A DNA stretch of 64,000 nucleotides from Aquipseudomonas alcaligenes MRY13-0052 (GTDB lineage Bacteria; Pseudomonadota; Gammaproteobacteria; Pseudomonadales; Pseudomonadaceae): assembly GCA_000474255.1 (NCBI GenBank), contig BATO01000006.1, positions 62,001-126,000 of the forward strand, given 5' to 3'. Every line of letters starts with the position of its first letter. The stretch's first letter is position 1. A program made the translations under genes and the position numbers. Under the pieces are notes generated by a model. It made no database searches, was not told the origin of the DNA, and saw nothing but the letters and a program-made list of their open reading frames with translations. Shown here piece by piece: positions 54,227 through 64,000 of the stretch.

Positions 54227-55385
54227 CGGCAAACTCCAGACTTCCTTGCTTGATCAGTTCCCACAGAAGCTTACGCCCGTCCTCGTCCGCCAGCCATTGG
54301 CCGAGGTTGTCGATGTGCAGCGCGTCGCTGGCGCAGACCAGTTTCAGCAGCTCGCGCAGGCTGCTGGGCAGCAGGCGGCTCTGGCCGCTGGCGAACAGCA
54401 TCAGGCCGATATCCATTTCGGACCAGGCCATGCGGGCGCTGGGGTTGCGGATCAGTACCGCGCCGTCTTCAAGGGCGCCGACGAATTCGTCTTCGTCCAC
54501 TTCGGTGCCGGCGACCAGTTCGGGGTAGCGCGGCTCGGTCATGAACTGGCCGAACCAGGTCAGCAGCAGGCGTTCATCGCTCATGTGCTCGGCCAGCAGC
54601 GCCTTGAGGCGGTCGAGGGAGTCCTGCTGGATCTGGTGCGGGTCGCTGACCGGGGTGATGTCGGCGTCGTTGTAGCGCTCTTCGTCCGGAATGAACTGGG
54701 CGAGGAAGTCGGTGAAATGGGTCAGTACCTCGGCGGCGCTGGGGGCGCGGAAGCCGACCGAGTAGGTCATGCAGTCATCTTCGGCGATGCCGAAGTGGGC
54801 CAGGCGCGGCGGCAGGTAGAGCATGTCGCCCGGTTCCAGTACCCACTCATCGGTACCGTGGAATTCGGCGAGGATGCGCAGATCGGCGTGGGGCAGCAGC
54901 GGGCTGTCGGTGTCGCACATCTGGCCGATCTTCCAGCGTCGCTGGCCGTGGGCCTGGAGCAGGAAGACGTCGTAGTTGTCGTAGTGCGGGCCGACGCCGC
55001 CACCGGGTGCGGCGAAGCTGACCATGATGTCGTCGATGCGCCAGCTCGGCAGGAAGCGGAAGTGCTCCAGCAGCTCGGCGACCTCCGGGACGAACTGGTC
55101 GACGGACTGGACGAGGAGGGTCCATTCCTTTTCCGGCAGGTCCTGGTAGGTATCTTCGGCGAAGGGGCCGCGACGCAGCTCCCAGGGGCGCTCGCCATGT
55201 TCGATCACCAGGCGCGATTCGACTTCCTCTTCCAGGGAGAGGCCGGCCAGCTCGTCGGGCGAGATGGGGCTTTCATAGCCTGGGATGGCCTGGCGGATCA
55301 GCAGCGGCTTCTTCTGCCAGTAGTCGCGGAGGAATTCACGGGCGGAGATGCCGCCGAGGATTTGCAGGGGGAGATCGGAAGTCAT
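54219..55385 (-). CDS. roxA: RoxA/YcfD-like ribosomal oxygenase (JmjC cupin)
   Basis: The 388-residue protein is a JmjC-type 2-oxoglutarate/Fe(II) oxygenase closely resembling E. coli YcfD (RoxA), which hydroxylates an arginine of ribosomal protein L16. Conserved segments include YWQKKPLLIRQAIPG, ISPDELAGLSLEEEVESRL, the iron-binding HxD in GGGVGPHYDNYDVFLLQ, the distal His in LPPRLAHFGIAEDD, and TYSVGFRAPS. A C-terminal winged-helix-like domain follows (residues about 300-388). It starts 17 bases after the purB terminator and leads a four-gene coupled set. Confidence 0.88.
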   Translation of the reverse strand: MTSDLPLQILGGISAREFLRDYWQKKPLLIRQAIPGYESPISPDELAGLSLEEEVESRLVIEHGERPWELRRGPFAEDTYQDLPEKEWTLLVQSVDQFVPEVAELLEHFRFLPSWRIDDIMVSFAAPGGGVGPHYDNYDVFLLQAHGQRRWKIGQMCDTDSPLLPHADLRILAEFHGTDEWVLEPGDMLYLPPRLAHFGIAEDDCMTYSVGFRAPSAAEVLTHFTDFLAQFIPDEERYNDADITPVSDPHQIQQDSLDRLKALLAEHMSDERLLLTWFGQFMTEPRYPELVAGTEVDEDEFVGALEDGAVLIRNPSARMAWSEMDIGLMLFASGQSRLLPSSLRELLKLVCASDALHIDNLGQWLADEDGRKLLWELIKQGSLEFADE

Positions 55386-55401
55386 GGCGGAACCTTTGAA
55401 A

Positions 55402-55427
55402 TAAAAACGCCCGGCACAGCCGGGCGT
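55402..55427 (-). terminator. Rho-independent terminator of purB
   Basis: On the minus strand ACGCCCGGC-TGT-GCCGGGCGT is followed by TTTTATTT (55402-55427). It lies 19 bases after the purB stop and only about 17 bases before the roxA-like start codon, so the roxA-like operon relies on read-through or on an unseen promoter overlapping this site. Confidence 0.9.
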
Positions 55428-55445
55428 GCAAGGGGGCGATAGCCG

Positions 55446-56837
<1,392 letters not shown>

Positions 56838-56920
56838 TCAACGAAAAGGGCGCACATCATACATGAAAACCGGCCCCGAAACCGCGTCCGGGCATGCGCC
56901 GTTCGGCGCCTGCCCGTGGC

Positions 56921-57541
56921 TCAGCCGCGCAGCATGGGGTAGAGCTCGCCGAGCAGCTTGCGGCGGCTGAACAGCAGCTGCCAGCGGTGGCCGCCGAGCT
57001 GGCGCCAGAGGCGTGCGGAGCGGATGCCGGTGAGCAGCAGGGCGCGGATCTTGGCGGCGTTGCTCGGTTGCTGCAGGTTGCGCATGTCGCCATGGACCTG
57101 GATGCGCTGGCGGAAGGTGCTGAGGGTGTCCTGGTAGAGGCTGCCGCAGGAGGCGATGACGTTGTCGTGGACGAGGCCGAAGTGCTGGGTCTGCTGCTGG
57201 ATCTGGTCCAGGCGGCTGCCGATCAGCTGCAGCATGTCTTCGCGCTTGTTCAGCTGGCGCTCCAGGGTCAGCAGCGACAGGGCGTAGCGCAGGGGCTCGC
57301 GCTGCAGGCTGCTGGGTTCGCGTTCCAGGGCGCTGATCAAGGCCTTGTAGCCGTCGCGCAGGTTGATGTCGTCACCGCCGTACACGTCGAGGGTGCTCTT
57401 CGGGTCGCGAACCAGCAGGCTGCCGAGCATGCAGCCCAGCGGCGCTTCGCTGATCTGGCCGGTCTTGGCGATCTTGTCCACCAGTACGGCGGCTTCGAAT
57501 ACGGCGCCCAGCGCGATCAGTTGTTCCTGCAATGGGGTCAT
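56921..57541 (-). CDS. hflD: High-frequency lysogenization protein HflD
   Basis: The 206-residue helical protein matches the HflD family: [50 protein letters not shown]-like [15 protein letters not shown], and [20 protein letters not shown]. In E. coli HflD is a peripheral inner-membrane protein that binds phage lambda CII; its normal role is unclear. Its start overlaps the mnmA stop by 4 bases, the usual arrangement. Confidence 0.95.
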   Translation of the reverse strand: MTPLQEQLIALGAVFEAAVLVDKIAKTGQISEAPLGCMLGSLLVRDPKSTLDVYGGDDINLRDGYKALISALEREPSSLQREPLRYALSLLTLERQLNKREDMLQLIGSRLDQIQQQTQHFGLVHDNVIASCGSLYQDTLSTFRQRIQVHGDMRNLQQPSNAAKIRALLLTGIRSARLWRQLGGHRWQLLFSRRKLLGELYPMLRG

Positions 57542-58653
57542 GGGCGCACCTCGGCGTCCCAGGTGTCATAGCTTTCGATGACGCCGCCGCCGAGGCAGAT
57601 TTCGCCGTCGTAGAAGACCACGGACTGGCCGGGAGTGACGGCGCGCTGAGGCTCGTCGAACACGGCGCGATAGCCGGTGGCGGTCTTTTCCAGGGTGCAG
57701 GCCTGATCAGCCTGGCGATAGCGGACCTTGGCGGTCAGTGCGCGGGGCTGCTCGAGGTCGATGGGGTTGACCCAGAAGATCTCGGAGGCGAGCAGGGCGC
57801 GGGAGAACAGCCAGGGGTGTTCGTTGCCCTGGCCGACCACCAGGACGTTGCGCTCCAGGTCCTTGGCCAGTACGTACCAGGGCTCGTCGCTGGCGTCCTT
57901 CATGCCGCCGATGCCCAGGCCCTGGCGCTGGCCGATGGTGTGGTACATCAGGCCGTGGTGACGGCCGATGACGTCGCCGTCTGTGGTCTCGATGTCGCCG
58001 GGCTGGGCGGGCAGGTATTGCTTGAGGAAGTCGCTGAAGCGGCGCTCGCCGATGAAGCAGATGCCGGTGGAGTCCTTTTTCTTGGCCGTGGCCAGGCCAT
58101 GTTTCTCGGCGATGGCGCGGACTTCCGGCTTCTCCAGTTCACCCACGGGGAACAGCGTGCGGGCGATTTCCTTGCCGCCGACGGCGTGGAGGAAGTAGCT
58201 CTGGTCCTTGTTCGGGTCCAGGCCCTTGAGCAGTTCGGTGCGGCCGTCGATGTCGCGGCGGCGCACGTAGTGGCCGGTGGCGATCAGGTCGGCGCCGAGC
58301 ATCAGAGCGTAGTCGAGGAAGGCTTTGAACTTGATCTCGCGGTTGCAGAGGATGTCCGGGTTCGGCGTGCGGCCGGCCTTGTATTCGGCAAGGAAGTGCT
58401 CGAAGACGTTGTCCCAGTACTCGGCGGCGAAGTTGGCGGTGTGCAGCTTGATGCCGATGCGGTCGCACACGGCCTGGGCGTCCGCCAGGTCTTCCTTGGC
58501 GGTGCAGTATTCGGTGCCGTCGTCCTCGTCCCAGTTCTTCATGAACAGGCCTTCCACCTGGTAACCCTGTTCCATCAGCAGGAGGGCGGAAACGGAAGAG
58601 TCCACGCCGCCGGACATGCCGACGATCACGCGGGTTTTGGCTGTATCGGACAT
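57538..58653 (-). CDS. mnmA: tRNA-specific 2-thiouridylase MnmA
   Basis: The 371-residue enzyme adds sulfur to wobble uridine 34 of several tRNAs. The PP-loop [15 protein letters not shown] lies at the N-terminus. The two catalytic cysteines are in [12 protein letters not shown] (about residue 105) and [12 protein letters not shown] (about 205). ATG 58653 ([12 protein letters not shown]) is chosen over an in-frame TTG at 58674. It is coupled to hflD. Confidence 0.97.
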   Translation of the reverse strand: MSDTAKTRVIVGMSGGVDSSVSALLLMEQGYQVEGLFMKNWDEDDGTEYCTAKEDLADAQAVCDRIGIKLHTANFAAEYWDNVFEHFLAEYKAGRTPNPDILCNREIKFKAFLDYALMLGADLIATGHYVRRRDIDGRTELLKGLDPNKDQSYFLHAVGGKEIARTLFPVGELEKPEVRAIAEKHGLATAKKKDSTGICFIGERRFSDFLKQYLPAQPGDIETTDGDVIGRHHGLMYHTIGQRQGLGIGGMKDASDEPWYVLAKDLERNVLVVGQGNEHPWLFSRALLASEIFWVNPIDLEQPRALTAKVRYRQADQACTLEKTATGYRAVFDEPQRAVTPGQSVVFYDGEICLGGGVIESYDTWDAEVRP

Positions 58654-58712
58654 AAGACTCTGGGGCTGCTGCAAAAAAACGGGATTCTATCAGGTGCGGT
58701 TGCCTCGGGCGA

Positions 58713-59159
58713 TCACGCCGGGTCGCGGATCAGGCTGAGGGGGAAGCGCTCGCCGGCCAGGTAGTCATCGATACAACGCAGGATCAGTGGGCTGCGCCAT
58801 TGCTCGCGGTGGGCCAAGAGCTCGTCGCGGGTCAGCCAGCGCGGGCCGATGATGCCATCGTCCAGCTCGCGTTCGGGTAGGTGGCGCAAGGGGCGGGCGG
58901 CGAAGCACACGCGCTGGTAGGTGACACCATTGCTCGGCGCTGTATAGAGGTAGATGCCGGTGACGGCGGTCAGCTCGACTTCCCAGCCGGTTTCCTCGAG
59001 GGTTTCGCGCAGGGCGGCCTGGATGAGACTTTCGTCGGCTTCCAAGTGGCCGGCAGGCTGGTTTAATACCGCCCGGCCATCCGACATCTCCTCGACCATC
59101 AGGAAACGGCCCTGGTCTTCGATCAGGGTGGCGACTGTGACATGGGGAGTGAAGCGCAT
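58713..59159 (-). CDS. Nudix hydrolase (NudJ-like)
   Basis: The 148-residue protein begins at ATG 59159 behind a very good AAGGAGG. The Nudix box is GHLEADESLIQAALRETLEETGW-like, fitting Gx5Ex7REUXEExGU with the metal-binding glutamates. Its position beside mnmA agrees with E. coli NudJ (YmfB), a pyrophosphatase active on thiamine-PP, HMP-PP and nucleoside triphosphates; the specificity here is inferred. It shares a strand with mnmA, 59 bases upstream. Confidence 0.93.
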   Translation of the reverse strand: MRFTPHVTVATLIEDQGRFLMVEEMSDGRAVLNQPAGHLEADESLIQAALRETLEETGWEVELTAVTGIYLYTAPSNGVTYQRVCFAARPLRHLPERELDDGIIGPRWLTRDELLAHREQWRSPLILRCIDDYLAGERFPLSLIRDPA

Positions 59160-59283
59160 GGAGTCCTCCTTGGGTAGGTGGCTGATAGTAGCCATCGGCT
59201 GATGACCCGGCGAGAGAGGAGCAATCCGGAAGCAAGCTGCTAGGATGAATAGCGCTTGCTCGGATGGCTACGTGTAGCGAAGT

Positions 59284-59298
59284 TGTAGTTTGACTACA
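59284..59298. promoter_or_regulatory. TGTAG-N5-CTACA operator-like palindrome, copy 1
   Basis: TGTAGTTTGACTACA is a perfect 5-5-5 inverted repeat about 180 bases before icd. The centre overlaps a TTGACT sequence. It has the same arms and spacing as the copy 94 bases downstream, and the same TGTAG arms as the site before aceA, suggesting a shared dimeric regulator; RccR is the best candidate (inference). Confidence 0.6.
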
Positions 59299-59377
59299 TG
59301 TAGGGCTAAAGCACAGGTTTCATGCGGGTTTAACTGCCAGCCCGATCTGTCGAAACATGGAAAAGTGCGTGACTTTC

Positions 59378-59392
59378 TGTAGAAAAACTACA
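59378..59392. promoter_or_regulatory. TGTAG-N5-CTACA operator-like palindrome, copy 2
   Basis: TGTAGAAAAACTACA is a second perfect inverted repeat with a 5-base A-rich centre, about 90 bases before icd. The distance between centres of the two copies is 94 bases, about nine helical turns, compatible with looping. Confidence 0.6.
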
Positions 59393-59480
59393 AGAATGTG
59401 CCGCCTTTCCGAGACCCAAGATCCATCCGTCGCGCCGACCGCGTGATGGTTGTCAGACCACGAGAACTACGGAGTCCAGC

Positions 59481-60737
59481 ATGGGATACCAAAAGATCCA
59501 GGTGCCTGCTACCGGTGACAAAATCACCGTCAATGCCGATATGTCCCTGAACGTCCCGAACAACCCGATCATCCCCTTCATCGAAGGTGATGGTATCGGC
59601 GTCGACATCAGCCCAGTCATGATCAAGGTGGTTGATGCCGCCGTTGCCAAGGCCTACAACGGCACTCGCAAGATCTCCTGGATGGAAGTCTACGCTGGCG
59701 AGAAGGCCACCCAGGTCTATGACCAGGACACCTGGCTGCCGAAAGAAACCCTGGAAGCGGTACGTGACTACGTCGTTTCCATCAAAGGCCCGCTGACCAC
59801 TCCGGTCGGTGGTGGCATCCGCTCCCTGAACGTTGCCCTGCGCCAGGAGCTGGACCTGTATGTCTGCCAGCGTCCCGTTCGCTGGTTCGAAGGCGTGCCC
59901 AGCCCGGTCAAGAAGCCGGGTGACGTGGACATGATCATCTTCCGTGAGAACTCGGAAGACATCTACGCCGGCGTCGAGTGGAAAGCTGGCTCCCCCGAGG
60001 CCGAGAAGGTCATCAAGTTCCTCACCGAGGAAATGGGCGTCAAGAAAATCCGCTTCACCGAAAACTGCGGCATCGGCATCAAGCCGGTTTCCCTGGAAGG
60101 CACCAAGCGCCTCGTGCGCAAGGCCCTGCAGTACGCCGTGGACAACGATCGCAGCTCCGTGACCATCGTCCACAAAGGCAACATCATGAAGTTCACCGAA
60201 GGTGCCTTCAAGGAGTGGGGCTACGAAGTCGCACGTGATGAGTTCGGTGCCGAGCTGCTGGACGGCGGCCCGTGGATGCAGTTCAAGAACCCGAACACCG
60301 GCAAGAACATCGTGGTGAAAGACGCCATCGCCGACGCCATGCTGCAGCAGATTCTGCTGCGCCCGGCCGAGTACGACGTCATCGCCACCCTGAACCTGAA
60401 CGGTGACTACCTGTCTGACGCCCTGGCGGCCGAAGTGGGTGGTATCGGTATCGCTCCGGGTGCCAACCTGTCCGACACCATCGCCATGTTCGAAGCGACT
60501 CACGGCACCGCGCCGAAGTACGCTGGCCAGGACAAGGTCAACCCGGGTTCGGTCATCCTCTCTGCTGAGATGATGCTGCGCCACATGGGTTGGGTCGAAG
60601 CTGCTGACCTGATCATCAAGGGCACCAACGGTGCCATCGCTGCGAAGACCGTTACTTACGACTTCGAGCGTCTGATGGACGGTGCCACGCTGCTTTCCTG
60701 CTCTGGCTTCGGCGACGCCACCATCGCTCACATGTGA
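59481..60737 (+). CDS. icd: NADP-dependent isocitrate dehydrogenase
   Basis: The 418-residue TCA-cycle enzyme oxidises isocitrate to 2-oxoglutarate with NADP+. Motifs: [19 protein letters not shown] contains the serine that is phosphorylated by AceK in E. coli; [19 protein letters not shown]; and [20 protein letters not shown]. It starts after CGGAG. It competes with AceA for isocitrate and has related operator-like repeats upstream. A bidirectional terminator separates it from convergent cspD. Confidence 0.98.
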   Translation: MGYQKIQVPATGDKITVNADMSLNVPNNPIIPFIEGDGIGVDISPVMIKVVDAAVAKAYNGTRKISWMEVYAGEKATQVYDQDTWLPKETLEAVRDYVVSIKGPLTTPVGGGIRSLNVALRQELDLYVCQRPVRWFEGVPSPVKKPGDVDMIIFRENSEDIYAGVEWKAGSPEAEKVIKFLTEEMGVKKIRFTENCGIGIKPVSLEGTKRLVRKALQYAVDNDRSSVTIVHKGNIMKFTEGAFKEWGYEVARDEFGAELLDGGPWMQFKNPNTGKNIVVKDAIADAMLQQILLRPAEYDVIATLNLNGDYLSDALAAEVGGIGIAPGANLSDTIAMFEATHGTAPKYAGQDKVNPGSVILSAEMMLRHMGWVEAADLIIKGTNGAIAAKTVTYDFERLMDGATLLSCSGFGDATIAHM

Positions 60738-60752
60738 GATTGATGGCGTGAC

Positions 60753-60784
60753 AAAAAGGCCGGTCATCATGACCGGCCTTTTTT
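60753..60784. terminator. Bidirectional terminator between icd and cspD
   Basis: AAAAAGGCCGGTCA-TC-ATGACCGGCCTTTTTT is a long palindrome with A and T tracts on both sides. It serves icd on the plus strand and cspD on the minus strand. Confidence 0.95.
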
Positions 60785-60803
60785 ATGCCCTAAGGAATTG
60801 GGC

Positions 60804-61070
60804 TCAAGCCTCGACCGTGCTGCCCTCGGGGAGGCTGGCAGTGGCGGCAGGTGCTTCGGAATTTGCCGTGACCGTACTGATGTTCACGGCGTGCAGGCCT
60901 TTGGGGCCCTGGATGATATCGAAGCTTACCGGTTGGCCAGCTTTCAAGGTTTTATAGCCATCCATCTGAATGGCCGAATAATGGGCGAACAGGTCCTCAT
61001 CTCGGCCGTCAGCGAGGATAAATCCATAGCCCTTGGCGTTGTTGAACCACTTGACCTTACCGCTAACCAT
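60804..61070 (-). CDS. cspD: Cold-shock-domain protein CspD
   Basis: The 88-residue protein is a single cold-shock domain with RNP1-like WFNNAKGYGFI and RNP2-like DLFAHYSAI, plus an Ala/Thr/Ser-rich C-terminal tail of about 20 residues. E. coli CspD is induced in stationary phase and inhibits replication; the same role is possible here. ATG 61070 follows AGAGGG. Its position beside clpS/clpA is conserved. Two hairpins lie upstream. Confidence 0.95.
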   Translation of the reverse strand: MVSGKVKWFNNAKGYGFILADGRDEDLFAHYSAIQMDGYKTLKAGQPVSFDIIQGPKGLHAVNISTVTANSEAPAATASLPEGSTVEA

Positions 61071-61165
61071 GCTGATATCCCTCTGCAAAGGACTCCATCA
61101 CTGGAGTATCATCCACTTCGACCCCGCGCCCGCTTCGACCATATGGACGAGGGTGCGGAACCCCT

Positions 61166-61223
61166 GATACCCGTAGGTGGGTATCCATTGTTTGTAACAC
61201 CGTTTTGCCTTTAGTCAAGGCAA
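61166..61223. promoter_or_regulatory. Two perfect hairpins between cspD and clpS
   Basis: GATACCC-GTAGGT-GGGTATC (61166-61185) and TTGCCTT-TAGTC-AAGGCAA (61205-61223) are perfect 7-bp inverted repeats about 20 bases apart. They lie in the divergent promoter region. Either could be an operator, or the first could fold in the cspD leader. Neither is followed by a T run in the right place for a terminator. Confidence 0.45.
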
Positions 61224-61298
61224 TGCAGCGGCCAGCTGAGAAGCGGGTCAAAGTCCATGGGGCGTCCCATTTCGTCTACCAAGAAGCTTTATTCCAGC

Positions 61299-61661
61299 AT
61301 GCATGCAAGCAGCCAGATTCGACTAACATTCAATCAGGATCGCCCTGAGCATCATGGGGACGACGACTCCGGTCTGTTGGTCCAGGAAGCCAAGCCGATC
61401 CTGCAGGCGCCACCCATGTATAAGGTGGTCATGTTTAACGATGACTACACACCGATGGATTTCGTGGTGGAAGTTCTAGAGGTGTTCTTCAGTCACAACC
61501 GCGAGGCAGCGACCAAGGTCATGCTGACCGTCCATACCGAAGGGCGGGCGGTCTGTGGAGTGTTTACACGCGATATTGCTGAAACCAAGGCGATGCAGGT
61601 GAATCAATACGCGAGAGAGAGTCAGCATCCGCTACTCTGTGAGATCGAGAAGGACGGTTAA
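61299..61661 (+). CDS. clpS: ATP-dependent Clp protease adaptor ClpS
   Basis: The 120-residue adaptor delivers N-end-rule substrates to ClpAP. The core is [20 protein letters not shown] with the binding-pocket N-D-D residues, then [21 protein letters not shown] and [20 protein letters not shown] 61299 ([14 protein letters not shown]) is chosen because it matches the P. aeruginosa N-terminus; an upstream in-frame ATG at 61257 would add 14 residues. It lies 29 bases before clpA. Confidence 0.95.
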   Translation: MHASSQIRLTFNQDRPEHHGDDDSGLLVQEAKPILQAPPMYKVVMFNDDYTPMDFVVEVLEVFFSHNREAATKVMLTVHTEGRAVCGVFTRDIAETKAMQVNQYARESQHPLLCEIEKDG

Positions 61662-61690
61662 CGCCGACCGCTTGGGTATGAGGTGAAGCT

Positions 61691-63961
61691 ATGTTGAACC
61701 GTGAGCTCGAAGTCACCCTCAATCTTGCCTTCAAGGAGGCTCGTGCCAAGCGTCATGAATTCATGACGGTCGAGCATTTGTTGCTGGCCCTTCTGGACAA
61801 TGAGGCAGCCTCCGCAGTGCTGAAGGCCTGCGGGGCGAATCTGGACAAGCTGCGGCATGATCTACAGGAATTCATCGACTCCACCACGCCGCTGATCCCT
61901 CAGCATGACGAGGACCGCGAAACCCAGCCCACGCTCGGGTTCCAGCGCGTATTGCAGCGCGCCGTGTTCCACGTGCAGAGCTCCGGCAAGCGTGAAGTCA
62001 CGGGCGCCAACGTGTTGGTTGCCATCTTCAGCGAGCAGGAAAGCCAGGCGGTGTTCCTGCTCAAGCAGCAGAGCGTCGCCCGTATCGATGTCGTCAACTA
62101 CATCGCCCACGGCATCTCCAAGGTGCCCGGCCATGGCGAGCAGCATGATAGCGAGCAGGAAATGCAGGATGACGAAGGTGGGGAGTCTTCTTCCGCTGGG
62201 CATCCGCTGGATGCCTATGCAAGCAATCTGAATGAACTGGCGCGCCAGGGGCGGATCGACCCGCTCGTCGGTCGCGAGACCGAGGTGGAGCGTGTCGCGC
62301 AGATCCTGGCGCGACGCCGCAAGAACAACCCGCTGCTGGTGGGTGAGGCGGGGGTCGGCAAGACGGCGATCGCCGAAGGCCTGGCCAAGCGCATCGTCGA
62401 CAACCAGGTTCCCGAGTTGCTGGCTGATAGCGTCGTCTACTCCCTCGACCTGGGGGCCCTGCTGGCGGGCACCAAGTACCGCGGTGACTTCGAGAAGCGC
62501 TTCAAGGCGCTGCTCAACGAGCTGCGCAAGCGCCCCCATGCGATCCTCTTCATCGATGAGATCCACACCATCATCGGTGCGGGTGCGGCATCGGGCGGGG
62601 TAATGGATGCGTCCAATCTGCTCAAGCCGCTGCTGTCCTCTGGGGAGATCCGTTGCATCGGCTCGACCACCTTCCAGGAATTCCGCGGCATCTTCGAGAA
62701 GGATCGCGCCCTGGCGCGTCGCTTCCAGAAGGTCGATGTAAGCGAGCCGTCGGTCGAGGACACCGTGGGCATCCTCAGGGGGCTCAAGGGTCGCTTCGAG
62801 CAGCACCACCATATCGAGTACAGCGACGAGGCTCTGCGGGCTGCTGCTGAGCTCGCTGCGCGCTATATCAACGATCGGCACATGCCGGACAAGGCCATCG
62901 ACGTTATCGACGAGGCGGGGGCCTATCAGCGCCTGCAGCCGGAAGACAAGCGTGCTCCCCGTATCGATGTCGCGCAGGTCGAGGATATCGTCGCGAAGAT
63001 CGCGCGGATTCCTCCAAAGCACGTCAACAGTTCCGATAAGGAATTGCTGCGTAACCTCGAGCGCGACCTGAAGCTGACCGTATTCGGCCAGGATGCCGCC
63101 ATCGACTCGCTGTCGACGGCCATCAAGCTCTCCCGGGCTGGCCTCAAGTCACCGGACAAGCCGGTGGGTTCCTTCCTCTTCGCGGGCCCCACGGGTGTCG
63201 GCAAGACCGAAGTTGCCCGCCAATTGGCGAAAGCGATGGGTATCGAGCTGGTGCGCTTCGACATGTCCGAGTACATGGAGCGGCACACTGTGTCACGCCT
63301 GATCGGTGCGCCTCCCGGGTACGTAGGTTTCGACCAGGGTGGCTTGCTCACCGAAGCCATCACCAAGATGCCGCACTGCGTGTTGCTGCTCGATGAAATC
63401 GAGAAGGCGCACCCCGAGGTCTTCAACCTGCTGCTGCAGGTGATGGACCACGGCACGCTGACTGACAACAACGGGCGCAAGGCGGACTTCCGTAACGTCA
63501 TCGTGATCATGACCACCAACGCTGGTGCCGAGACCGCTGCGCGTGCCTCCATCGGCTTTACGCATCAGGACCATTCGTCCGATGCCATGGAGGTCATCCG
63601 CAAGAGCTTTACGCCGGAGTTCCGCAACCGCCTGGATACCATCATCCAGTTCGGTCGCCTCAGTCACGAAACCATCAAGAACGTGGTCGACAAGTTCCTC
63701 ACCGAGTTGCAGGCGCAGCTCGAGGACAAGCGCGTTCAACTGGTGGTTAGCGACGAGGCGCGTGGCTGGCTCGGCGAGCGGGGTTATGACGTGCAGATGG
63801 GTGCCCGCCCGATGGCGCGCTTGATTCAGGACAAGATCAAGCGTCCGCTGGCGGAGGAGATCCTCTTTGGCGAGCTGGCCGAGCACGGCGGTGTCGTGCA
63901 CATCGACGTCAAGGATGGTGAGCTCGAGTTCGATTTCGAGACCACTGCCGAAATGGCCTGA
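61691..63961 (+). CDS. clpA: ATP-dependent Clp protease ATP-binding subunit ClpA
   Basis: The 756-residue AAA+ unfoldase starts behind GAGGTGA. It has an N-terminal Clp repeat domain (residues 1-145), then two ATPase modules. D1 has Walker [14 protein letters not shown] and Walker [10 protein letters not shown]2 has Walker [14 protein letters not shown] and [11 protein letters not shown] ClpP-contact loop of the IGL/IGF type, here [11 protein letters not shown], lies near residue 615. It unfolds substrates for ClpP. Operon with clpS; the stop is followed by a terminator at the window end. Confidence 0.98.
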   Translation: MLNRELEVTLNLAFKEARAKRHEFMTVEHLLLALLDNEAASAVLKACGANLDKLRHDLQEFIDSTTPLIPQHDEDRETQPTLGFQRVLQRAVFHVQSSGKREVTGANVLVAIFSEQESQAVFLLKQQSVARIDVVNYIAHGISKVPGHGEQHDSEQEMQDDEGGESSSAGHPLDAYASNLNELARQGRIDPLVGRETEVERVAQILARRRKNNPLLVGEAGVGKTAIAEGLAKRIVDNQVPELLADSVVYSLDLGALLAGTKYRGDFEKRFKALLNELRKRPHAILFIDEIHTIIGAGAASGGVMDASNLLKPLLSSGEIRCIGSTTFQEFRGIFEKDRALARRFQKVDVSEPSVEDTVGILRGLKGRFEQHHHIEYSDEALRAAAELAARYINDRHMPDKAIDVIDEAGAYQRLQPEDKRAPRIDVAQVEDIVAKIARIPPKHVNSSDKELLRNLERDLKLTVFGQDAAIDSLSTAIKLSRAGLKSPDKPVGSFLFAGPTGVGKTEVARQLAKAMGIELVRFDMSEYMERHTVSRLIGAPPGYVGFDQGGLLTEAITKMPHCVLLLDEIEKAHPEVFNLLLQVMDHGTLTDNNGRKADFRNVIVIMTTNAGAETAARASIGFTHQDHSSDAMEVIRKSFTPEFRNRLDTIIQFGRLSHETIKNVVDKFLTELQAQLEDKRVQLVVSDEARGWLGERGYDVQMGARPMARLIQDKIKRPLAEEILFGELAEHGGVVHIDVKDGELEFDFETTAEMA

Positions 63962-63978
63962 CGATGGAGCAACGCAAA

Positions 63979-64000
63979 AAGCCCGGCTAGTGCCGGGCTT
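63979..64000 (+). terminator. Rho-independent terminator after clpA (window edge)
   Basis: AAGCCCGGC-TAGT-GCCGGGCTT (63979-64000) forms a 9-bp stem 18 bases after the clpA stop. The expected T run would lie just past the window edge. Confidence 0.85.

Larger units (their letters stand above)
59160..59480. other. Divergent region between Nudix gene and icd
   Basis: These 321 bases are AT-richer from about 59260 to 59410. They contain two 15-bp palindromes of the form TGTAG-N5-CTACA, a further CTACATGTAG (59294-59303) sharing arms with the first, and TTGACT (59290-59295) inside the first palindrome, a possible -35 element for icd. No gene is present. Confidence 0.6.

Noticed and set aside
59378-59392. 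Possible LexA (SOS) box in CTGTAGAAAAACTACAAG
   Set aside because: LexA needs CTG-N10-CAG; the right arm does not fit, whereas the TGTAG-N5-CTACA symmetry is exact and repeated.

Overview
The window is bacterial chromosome, dense (about 60 protein genes in 64 kb), GC-rich, with short intergenic gaps and ordinary rho-independent terminators. Gene content and order point to Pseudomonas in the broad sense (P. aeruginosa / P. resinovorans-like). The block clpA-clpS-cspD-icd-Nudix-mnmA-hflD-purB, then aceA, then nuoA to nuoN, then a chemoreceptor, transporter, chemoreceptor set has the order I remember for P. aeruginosa PAO1 around PA2620-PA2654, with other genes between aceA and nuoA. I could not run a search, so the species is not settled. 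I see no insertion sequence, prophage, CRISPR array, tRNA or rRNA.

Layout. (1) 1-5435: a signalling cluster with a DAHL-type sensor protein cut by the window edge, a MauG/CcpA-type di-heme peroxidase, a REC-GGDEF(degenerate)-EAL regulator, and divergently a REC protein with a degenerate HD-GYP domain and a single-domain REC protein. (2) 5716-16405: accessory genes. These are a GNAT enzyme, an orphan protein, a CsgG/DUF4810/DUF799 lipoprotein trio, a PAS-PAS-GGDEF cyclase, a DUF3592 membrane protein, a serine acetyltransferase with an RhtA-like exporter and a divergent XRE-cupin regulator, and an alpha/beta hydrolase. (3) 16492-19490: a membrane-anchored catalase-related peroxidase with cytochrome b561, divergent from an ECF sigma factor and its anti-sigma factor. 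Both directions carry the same ECF-type promoter, arranged as mirror images. (4) 19499-29160: REP-like repeats, an NADPH-FMN reductase, a frameshifted chemoreceptor, a transporter, an intact chemoreceptor, an AI-2E family permease, an AlkB-like dioxygenase and a lipoprotein with a hydrolase fold. (5) 29256-44132: the complete nuo operon (complex I) with fused nuoCD. (6) 44133-52356: a Fur-box-like site, a pectinacetylesterase-family protein, a frameshifted PhoX phosphatase, an L,D-transpeptidase-like protein and aceA. (7) 52357-63961: the RoxA-like operon, purB, hflD, mnmA, Nudix, icd, cspD, clpS and clpA.

How the parts work together. icd and aceA compete for isocitrate, and both have TGTAG/CTACA inverted repeats upstream, so one regulator may set the glyoxylate branch. 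NADH made by central metabolism feeds complex I. Both chemoreceptor genes have sigma-28 (FliA)-like promoters, consistent with the motility regulon. The ECF module looks like a self-contained response driving a periplasm-facing peroxidase. clpS/clpA with cspD is the usual stationary-phase proteolysis neighbourhood. Two genes, the tlpQ-like chemoreceptor and phoX, are each broken by one frameshift. These may be real lesions or base-call errors and are annotated as pseudogenes pending a check.
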